In this document: one piece after another, positions 61,101-64,000 of the stretch | Layout: each line of letters starts with the position of its first letter | Position numbering within the stretch: position 1 is the first letter of the stretch | DNA from: Amphiura filiformis | Lineage: Eukaryota; Echinodermata; Ophiuroidea; Amphilepidida; Amphiuridae | Direction: 5' to 3' | NCBI RefSeq assembly: GCF_039555335.1 | Contig: NC_092636.1 | Span: 59,523,991-59,587,990, forward strand | Length of the DNA: 64,000 nucleotides | Notes under the pieces: model-generated | Database searches by the model: none | What the model was told of the DNA's origin: nothing | The model's input: only the letters and a program-made list of their open reading frames with translations | Made by a program: the position numbers and the translations under genes

Positions 61101-63490
61101 TAGTATAATTATGTACAGACTTTCAACTTGTTAATGGTATGATATAGTGACATATAAAATGAATCTCAAAAGGTATTAATTACATTCAAGAGAACAAAAA
61201 TATCCTATCCCTGGCATAACTTCTATCTAGCTTATGTTGCCCATTTGTTATATCAACATCAACTTTTTGGTCATTTCTTTGGTCACATGATTATTCCTGC
61301 AATTTTGTCCGCAAACTCCAGCTCTAAAGAATCAATCAAATTCTTGTTTTTTCTTATTCCACTTAATTATTCCAATTCTATTTATTAAATTACTAACTTG
61401 TATTTAAAAATAAAAATATTCCCATTTTTTTCGATGTTTGATTTCTTCTTCGATTCAAAACAACAATGAAATCAGATTAATTTCAAAATGTTCAGGTTTT
61501 GGTTGCTTAACAAAGTTTTATCTGCATACAACACAAAGCATTTTCTATCACATATTAAAAAGAAGGGCCTTGCAAGGGAAGGCAAGGCTTGCATACATTC
61601 AGAATTCGACTTCCAGTAAACTTCCAAACTGTTTCATATTCAAAACACTGGTCCCATTTCACCCAACATCATTACAAATCCCCATCATAAAAAACCTCAT
61701 ACCCAACATTGCAAAACTACTCTACAACAACGTCTCAAATATTCATAAAAATACAGCTCTATATACCCTAATATTCCCTACATGTACATGTTCCACTGGA
61801 ACACAGTATCAAACAATATCTTGGCTAGTGTATGTCAACATTATTGCATCAATTTTGTTGGTTTGCTATTAATATGCAGTACTTAATGTTATCTATAGAG
61901 TGTGACGGATACAATCTGAGAGTTTCTGTACAAAAAATGAAATGATCAACAAACACAAATAGGTCAATTGGATTATAATAGTTCATGCCCATTACATTAA
62001 AAACTGCAAATAACTTGTTCAGTAAATGTAAAACACTAGCCCATGGCATCTAAATCTGATCGTGTCACTAGCATTAGATTTTGGATTTTTATTAGATTTT
62101 GTGTTTTTATTATAATAGATTCCATATTACATTGGAGTTTTGGGAAAAGGTTGAAGACCATTGGACCTCATTATTTCAAAACAGGTTCCAGATTAAATAT
62201 GATTGATCTCTTCCTAACTGTATAATGTGGACTTGGTGAGCCCATCAATTGATGATAATATCTATACAAAAACAAAGAGAGAGATTAAATTCAATCTAGT
62301 CAACCAGATTATTGGAATAATCTGTTGTCTAGATTGAATTTCACCTCTCATTTTGCTATTCCCAGATGATTGAGAGTATTCACAATACAAAAATAAAGGT
62401 TACTCGAAATGAATGTGGAACATATTATATAGATGTCTTGCACTGTTTATTAGCAGATGTATGTTTGCTCCGAAAATGCCAAAATCTGAAATGTGATGAA
62501 CCTAACGGTGTACTGGTTGAGCATATCACAGATTGTACGGTACCTTTAACAGTTATATTTTCCCCATTCCCAACCAATATCTACCTTATGAAGTGTGCAT
62601 TAATAAAGCAACTAGCAAACCCATCTAGGTGTAATACTAGTCTACAAAATGATCAATTAGTTACTACATCTAATATAAATTACAAGAGAATTGGTGTGCA
62701 CATAGGATTTAGAATTGTGACCTCTACATATAGTAGTTGTTCAAACACAAGCAAATGGTTCATTTCTCTGGCAGAAAACTATAAAATAGTTACTGGTGAT
62801 TGTCATGTTATTGTTCAATATGAACTGGACCCTTTTGATCGAATGTTCATGGTGTGGTTAAAAAGCTCACTAAATGTTAATGACTACCGTGTACCAGAAA
62901 ACAGCTTTGAGGATCATGAAGGAATGTTTTTGTTATAGTTTATTACAAAGTCAAAACTTGATACTTTTTGCAGCACTCCAAAAATTCCATTGTATGGCCC
63001 AGTTTGTGATTTCATCAGAAGATTTGTTTTATTTTATGCACTAACACTAATATACCTTCACAATTAAATAAAGCCATTTTCTGGTTACACATTAATTGCA
63101 TGTTTAGTGAGTCATAAGTCTACCATCTTTATTACTCTGGTATTGGATCACATATCCTTACCCTTTCTAATTCCTTATAAGGCATGCTGTGGTCCGCTAC
63201 ATCATTCTGCTTCTCATCTTTGTTCTCCTGTGGTGAAGGTGCCATCTCTTTTGGTTTATGATTCTCTTGCCCTCTTGGTGGCGACGGCGTATGCTTCGGC
63301 GAATTCGATCGCTGCGAATCCGGAGACAACGCTCTTGCTTGTTCCATCTGTGAGAACATCGCCCTTGCTCTTGATGGGGATATGACTTCGGTTGGATCAC
63401 TGGATTGGTTTTCTGGTACTGATGAATCAGATTTGAAAGTAGGGATGAGATCAGAGTAACGCCGGCTGGCTGATGCACGTACCTTAATTC
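40103..63490 (-). CDS. LMO7/LIMCH1: LMO7/LIMCH1-type LIM-domain coiled-coil gene, 3' part
   Basis: Minus-strand gene entering from beyond 64000. Coding exons 5' to 3': 63490-63162, 57202-56861, 54720-54565, 54172-53989, 53181-53002, 49806-49483, 48694-48384, 46699-45961, 45395-44908, 44216-44101, candidate 43970-43954, 43246-43023, 40839-40737, 40125-40103. Phases agree from the first to 44101. The encoded part (about 1170 residues) has a Ser/Pro-rich region, a Glu/Arg/Gln coiled coil of some 450 residues and a C-terminal LIM domain with all eight zinc ligands. LEKWQAEQERLRQEKYEQEQ and GKALGRGAAMIIESL / GTDVRIR are hallmarks shared with vertebrate LMO7 and LIMCH1, actin/junction-associated adaptors. 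One gene in an invertebrate would predate their split. The calponin-homology end is outside the window. Confidence 0.92.
40185..40385 (+). repeat. Dispersed repeat, copy 2
   Basis: Same family and orientation as 5988-6150 (AACCTGATTTTTTTGGCATA, GTCAACAGAGCAAAGTT). It lies in the last intron of the LIM gene. Its end adds a hairpin ATAAAGTCATAA / TTATGACTTTAT. Confidence 0.75.
40737..40839 (-). CDS. LMO7/LIMCH1: LIM gene exon, second zinc finger of the LIM domain
   Basis: Acceptor CATTTTCAG, donor GCAG/GTAATG, phase 0 in and 1 out. It encodes CCVCNIQLGNGCAGTDVRIR and SRRLHCQKCYSSDA, completing C-x2-C-x2-C-x21-C-x2-C. GTDVRIR is diagnostic for the LMO7/LIMCH1 LIM domain. Confidence 0.93.
41089..41182. 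mobile_element. GGGCTATTCC-family MITE, copy 6 (short form)
   Basis: GTGATTCCAGTTGAAATCCA at the left is inverted against TGGATTTCAACTGGAATAGT. The short form has a single hairpin around ACATGACCTTAACCTGTCTT. It lies in the LIM-gene intron before the second zinc-finger exon. Confidence 0.85.
41460..41723. mobile_element. GGGCTATTCC-family MITE, copy 7 (diverged)
   Basis: Left end GGGCTATTCATTTTTC, right end TTTCAAATGGACTAGCCC. Internal CCCTGTGGAAGATTTAGC and CTCTGTGGAAGACTTTTC are family words. Confidence 0.65.
42056..42240. mobile_element. Small inverted-repeat element with internal direct repeat
   Basis: GGTTATCACAGTTACCAC / TATTGTGATAACC mark inverted ends. Inside, AGATGTGTCTCTGACTTCAT occurs twice (42108 and 42155) and its complement GGACACATCT lies at 42176. 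About 185 bp, intronic. Confidence 0.6.
43023..43246 (-). CDS. LMO7/LIMCH1: LIM gene exon, first zinc finger of the LIM domain, frameshifted
   Basis: Acceptor ATGTACAG. The incoming frame reads SLKQNAAASRSPQTQ and on to NKAPSRSVSG, the Arg/Ser run that precedes the LIM domain in the family. The LIM sequence itself (KLHCTNCGKALGRGAAMIIE, then SLGLNYHVDCFR) is in another frame, so a single base is missing around 43115-43120. It gives ligands C-x2-C-x19-H-x2-C. The donor is AGG/GTGGGT, phase 0. Confidence 0.82.
43954..43970 (-). CDS. LMO7/LIMCH1: Candidate 17-nt micro-exon
   Basis: A strong pyrimidine tract ending TTTTCTAG and a perfect donor GTAAGT bracket 17 bases (RELSRL plus one base in the incoming frame; 15 bases if the second AG is used). 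Neither length alone joins the previous exon to the LIM exon in frame. Either another tiny exon is missed or this one is not used. Confidence 0.35.
44101..44216 (-). CDS. LMO7/LIMCH1: LIM gene exon, Gln/Tyr/Val linker
   Basis: Acceptor ATTACAG, donor GTACAG/GTATCT, phase 0 in and 2 out. It encodes VAGGESQPAYYQYAVTTQVV and NTQGIMMAAPIPY. Its phase-2 end does not match the phase-0 start of the LIM exon, so at least one small exon must intervene. Confidence 0.75.
44908..45395 (-). CDS. LMO7/LIMCH1: LIM gene exon, Pro-rich linker after the coiled coil
   Basis: Acceptor TTCTTCAG, donor ATGCAG/GTTAGT, phase 1 in and 0 out, 488 nt. It opens DPNVEPQQHWLVEEAERRRL, followed by Pro/Arg/Asp-rich sequence (APPSQPSDYNGRDPKFPMDP, RRPRRKEADIAELQRKKQNR). 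Likely disordered, with possible phosphorylation sites. Confidence 0.9.
45961..46699 (-). CDS. LMO7/LIMCH1: LIM gene exon, main coiled coil
   Basis: Acceptor CCTGCAG, donor TTAG/GTAAGC, phase 0 in and 1 out, 739 nt. After VIQPQHKQEEF the sequence is a continuous charged helix (REREMAQARKQEQERQRLQK and so on) to about LEKERLRKLAAQP. A Gly/His/Asp-rich tail and SPDLSHMSKL follow. This is the longest coding exon in the window. Confidence 0.93.
46782..47679. mobile_element. Element with ATGCCTCCACC ends and about 110-bp tandem repeats
   Basis: ATGCCTCCACC at 46782-46792 is inverted against GGTGGAGGCAT at 47669-47679. Inside are four tandem copies (46916, 47023, 47131, 47251) of a unit starting AAAAATTTGGCTCTAAATG and rich in GACCCC/GATGACC. 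A CGGAAGGACGGAAGCACGGA stretch lies near the right end. The element begins about 80 bp upstream of the coiled-coil exon acceptor at 46699. Confidence 0.75.
48384..48694 (-). CDS. LMO7/LIMCH1: LIM gene exon, coiled coil with 14-residue repeats
   Basis: Acceptor TTATACAG, donor AGAG/GTATGT, phase 1 in and 0 out. It is nearly all Glu/Arg/Leu. A 14-residue unit (RLEHERLEEERQER) repeats about three times (42-bp DNA period), lengthening a single alpha helix or coiled coil. It ends KAAQQYHEEPVDVEE. Confidence 0.9.
48863..49482. repeat. 123-bp tandem repeat copying an exon end and its splice donor
   Basis: TACATCATACCTTCTTCCTC recurs at 48863, 48987, 49110, 49233, 49356 and 49473 (spacing 124, 123, 123, 123, 117). 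The last is the genuine 3' end and donor of exon 49806-49483. Units also share CCCTAAACATTACAGGGAAG and AGAAATAGAGACCATGGCCC. The copies carry AAAGCAGAGGAAGAAG/GTATGATG on the minus strand. Confidence 0.93.
49483..49806 (-). CDS. LMO7/LIMCH1: LIM gene exon, start of coiled coil
   Basis: Acceptor TTTTACAG, donor GAAG/GTATGA, phase 1 in and out, 324 nt. It begins DMSPSSSGRNSPVDEPLTKS and leads through a Pro patch to TFNLEEERKRLEKWQAEQER, the most recognisable LMO7/LIMCH1 block. Its 3' end and donor are copied five more times downstream (48863-49482). Confidence 0.92.
49847..52990. other. Large LIM-gene intron, nothing clear
   Basis: Mostly A+T-rich intron sequence. A short direct repeat ATCATATGATCAGGTACT occurs near 52072 and 52270. 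No exon on either strand or transposon end is identified. Confidence 0.45.
53002..53181 (-). CDS. LMO7/LIMCH1: LIM gene exon
   Basis: Acceptor TCTTCCAG, phase 1 in and out. It encodes GPKPYKPMAPEPYKGRPSQP and REKVKADMYKRRSDFFSKSM. Two donors nine bases apart (AAAAAAG/GTAGTA ending the exon at 53002, TTTG/GTAAAA ending it at 53011) keep the frame, so the last three residues are uncertain. Confidence 0.85.
53601..53875. mobile_element. MITE with CAGGGTTCCC ends
   Basis: CAGGGTTCCCGCACCTTGAA at the left and GGAACCCTG at the right, flanked directly by ATTATA on both sides (53595-53600, 53876-53881). The interior is made of CAAGGACTT / AAGTCCTTG-like words in both orientations. CAGGGTTCCC ends and self-complementary CAAGG-rich interiors are common in hAT-type MITEs of animals. 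Confidence 0.85.
53989..54172 (-). CDS. LMO7/LIMCH1: LIM gene exon, Pro/Gln/Ser-rich linker
   Basis: Acceptor AATTTTAG, donor CTGG/GTAAGC, phase 0 in and 1 out. It encodes SAIKESPIQRIDSQPVESS and PVPRQPLFKVTPAPVPIG, a flexible proline-rich linker. Confidence 0.85.
54565..54720 (-). CDS. LMO7/LIMCH1: LIM gene exon, acidic helix
   Basis: Acceptor CATCATCAG, donor AATAAA/GTGAGT, phase 0 both sides, 52 codons. SSSEEERMEDEIIERLQKEE and VLEARHKAIEQDELNK predict a charged helix typical of the LIMCH1/LMO7 mid-region. Confidence 0.88.
54721..56306. other. LIM-gene intron, nothing clear
   Basis: It begins with a GGGTGGGT/TTGGGTGG-rich patch (54770-54850). The rest is A+T-rich without a supported gene. 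Two AGCATGCAGGTG words occur near 55300. Confidence 0.45.
56308..56357. repeat. Near-perfect hairpin
   Basis: TTCAAAAACTGGCCCAAAAC plus AAGT (56308-56331) pairs with ACTTGTTTTGGGTCAGTTTT plus TGAA, two bases apart with one mismatch. It stands directly before the retroelement fragment. Confidence 0.88.
56369..56600 (+). pseudogene. Retroelement aspartic-protease fragment
   Basis: Plus-strand frame ERLIGPRNETTLTVNG then CKALIDSGLQVTTI carries the retropepsin D-S-G active site (codon at 56438-56440). It stops at 56513. The homologous continuation (LLVKGAGGQAVPFTGYIKV) resumes in another frame from 56508. Such stand-alone VNG...DSG..VTTI blocks belong to LTR retrotransposon polyproteins of the Ty3/gypsy kind. 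No RT, integrase or LTR is seen nearby. It lies antisense in a LIM-gene intron and is non-functional. Confidence 0.7.
56861..57202 (-). CDS. LMO7/LIMCH1: LIM gene exon with acidic repeats
   Basis: Acceptor CCCCACAG, donor AGAG/GTGAGT, phase 0 both sides, 114 codons. It has a tandem octapeptide duplication (DNSKMTQD, twice, with a third partial copy) and the conserved-looking DDMEWLKNLEDIEKEAFGFI. It is otherwise acidic and probably disordered. Confidence 0.87.
57262..57400. mobile_element. GGGCTATTCC-family MITE, copy 8
   Basis: GCAGTTGAAATCCATCCACC at the left, GGATTTCAACTGGAATAGCA at the right, with internal GACATGCCCTTAATCG and AGATTAAGGTCATGTC. It lies 60 bp upstream of the acceptor of exon 57202-56861. 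Confidence 0.8.
57401..59472. other. Large LIM-gene intron, nothing clear
   Basis: A+T-rich intron sequence. No exon with matching phase and no transposon ends are recognised. Confidence 0.45.
59475..59659. mobile_element. GGGCTATTCC-family MITE, copy 9
   Basis: GGGATATTCTAGTTGAAATT at the left and GGATTTCAACTTGAATAAC at the right, with an inner pair TTTCAAATGGAACC / ATCTGAAATTCACA. Long form of the family. Confidence 0.8.
60119..60302. mobile_element. GGGCTATTCC-family MITE, copy 10
   Basis: GGGCTATTCCAGATGAAATC at the left and AGATTTCAACTGGAATTGC at the right, inner pair ATTTCAAATGGAGTC / CATTTAAATTTCACAC. Long form, intronic. Confidence 0.82.
60303..62278. other. Large LIM-gene intron, nothing clear
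   Basis: A+T-rich. Plus-strand open frames at 61438-61872 and 62043-62225 show no domain, splice context or family similarity that I recognise. Confidence 0.4.
62279..62346. repeat. Hairpin upstream of the 62366 open frame
   Basis: GAGATTAAATTCAATCTAG and CTAGATTGAATTTCACCTC are inverted around a second inner pair CAGATTATT / AATAATCTG. The hairpin ends 20 bp before the ATG at 62366. Confidence 0.8.
62366..62938 (+). CDS. Unrecognised 190-codon open frame, antisense in a LIM-gene intron
   Basis: ATG to TAG without interruption, in a region whose composition makes frames this long uncommon. The product is Cys-rich (for example CLLADVCLLRKCQNLKC), with no signal peptide or transmembrane segment that I can assert. 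The ATG follows directly on an acceptor-like TTGCTATTCCCAG, so it may be a terminal exon. An AATAAA lies about 130 bases past the stop (63066-63071). I do not recognise a family. It could be a host gene, a decayed transposon ORF or chance. Confidence 0.3.
   Translation: MIESIHNTKIKVTRNECGTYYIDVLHCLLADVCLLRKCQNLKCDEPNGVLVEHITDCTVPLTVIFSPFPTNIYLMKCALIKQLANPSRCNTSLQNDQLVTTSNINYKRIGVHIGFRIVTSTYSSCSNTSKWFISLAENYKIVTGDCHVIVQYELDPFDRMFMVWLKSSLNVNDYRVPENSFEDHEGMFLL
63162..63490 (-). CDS. LMO7/LIMCH1: LIM gene exon, Ser/Pro-rich region
   Basis: It encodes RRYSDLIPTFKSDSSVPE and on to HSMPYKELER. The donor is AGG/GTAAGG, phase 0. The upper end is uncertain: an ATATAG acceptor at 63491-63496 is chosen, phase 1 in. 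It contains ISPSRARAMFSQMEQARAL and Pro-rich low complexity, likely disordered. Confidence 0.8.
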
Positions 63491-64000
63491 CTATATTATG
63501 ATAGCATATGATGAGGCAGGCAAGGGTGAAATGAGCACACAAGTACGCATGCAAGGAGAGAGTGGTTAAGTCAGAGTAAGATGGAAATAGATGAAGATGT
63601 AAACAAAAATGAAAATAGATGCGGATGAGTTATATGACCAGCATGCATAATGATAAGGTTAGCCCTGGAACTAAGTAACTAAAAAGAAAATAGAAAGCAA
63701 AATTAAACTTCTACGCTACACTCACCAGAGTGCTTTCAGTGCTGAAGATTTGTTGTTGCTTTTGATGCTGTTCAGACACCTCTGATGATGTCACATGTAG
63801 ATTTGAGTAGCATAGAAGTTTAATGTTGCTTTCTATTTACGTTTACCGCTACGTATGAATATACATTGTTAAACTAAAAAGAAGTTGGGAGGTCCATGAG
63901 TAAAAAAATTCTGTTGTTTCTAGTCCTAGTTTATAGAGGAAGTTGAAATGTATGTATCAGAAAGCCCTTCATTATTAAGTCAATTAAACAGATAGTTACC
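63491..64000. other. LIM-gene intron at the window edge, with one small MITE
   Basis: The gene continues beyond the right edge. No confident coding exon is found here. A splice-like stretch inside the MITE at 63687-63839 is discussed as a finding. Confidence 0.45.
63687..63839. mobile_element. Small MITE
   Basis: AAATAGAAAGCAAAATTAAA plus CTTCTACGCTAC (63688-63719) is inverted against GTAGCATAGAAGTTTAATGT plus TGCTTTCTATTT (63808-63839). The length is about 153 bp. Confidence 0.85.

Noticed and set aside
61438-61872. Plus-strand open frame of 144 codons
   Set aside because: Its composition follows the A+T-rich DNA. There is no acceptor/donor context and no recognisable motif. It is weaker than the 62366 frame.

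Overview
This is a eukaryotic, metazoan window: A+T-rich, with intron-split genes, consensus GT/AG splice sites, tRNA-derived SINEs, a non-LTR retrotransposon and a very dense load of short inverted-repeat DNA transposons (MITEs). The two genes and the repeat style fit a marine invertebrate deuterostome (echinoderm or hemichordate-like), but I cannot name the species from sequence alone.

Layout. 1-14.3 kb is intergenic and repeat-rich. A 34-bp tandem array (778-5069) is split by a minus-strand non-LTR retrotransposon (833-3649) with a 9-bp target duplication. It is followed by MITEs, an AT-rich tract, a 1-kb element built of ACAGGGTGG repeats and a set of inverted repeats nested inside each other (11046-13588). 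14.9-31.4 kb (+ strand) holds a complete 15-exon gene for AASDH (ACSF4), with an adenylation domain, a carrier-protein domain and a C-terminal PQQ-type beta-propeller. The reconstructed protein has 1114 residues. About a dozen MITEs, one SINE and several nested insertions sit in its introns.

31.4-40.1 kb is the intergenic space between two convergent genes. It holds two MITEs just after the AASDH stop, a SINE, a MITE family with GGGCTATTCC termini and a trimeric minisatellite. 40.1-63.5 kb (- strand) holds the 3' part of an LMO7/LIMCH1-type gene, with 13 clear coding exons plus one candidate micro-exon. It encodes a Pro/Ser-rich region, a long Glu/Arg-rich coiled coil and a C-terminal LIM zinc-binding domain split over two exons. 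Its 5' part, where the family carries a calponin-homology domain, lies beyond the right edge.

The two genes are not functionally linked in any way the sequence shows: one is a metabolic adenylating enzyme, the other a junctional/cytoskeletal adaptor. The most notable observations are a probable one-base frameshift in the LIM exon, a 123-bp tandem array that copies a splice donor, inverted MITE copies flanking AASDH exons 2-6, the nested transposon structures, and an unrecognised 190-codon open frame opposite the LIM gene.
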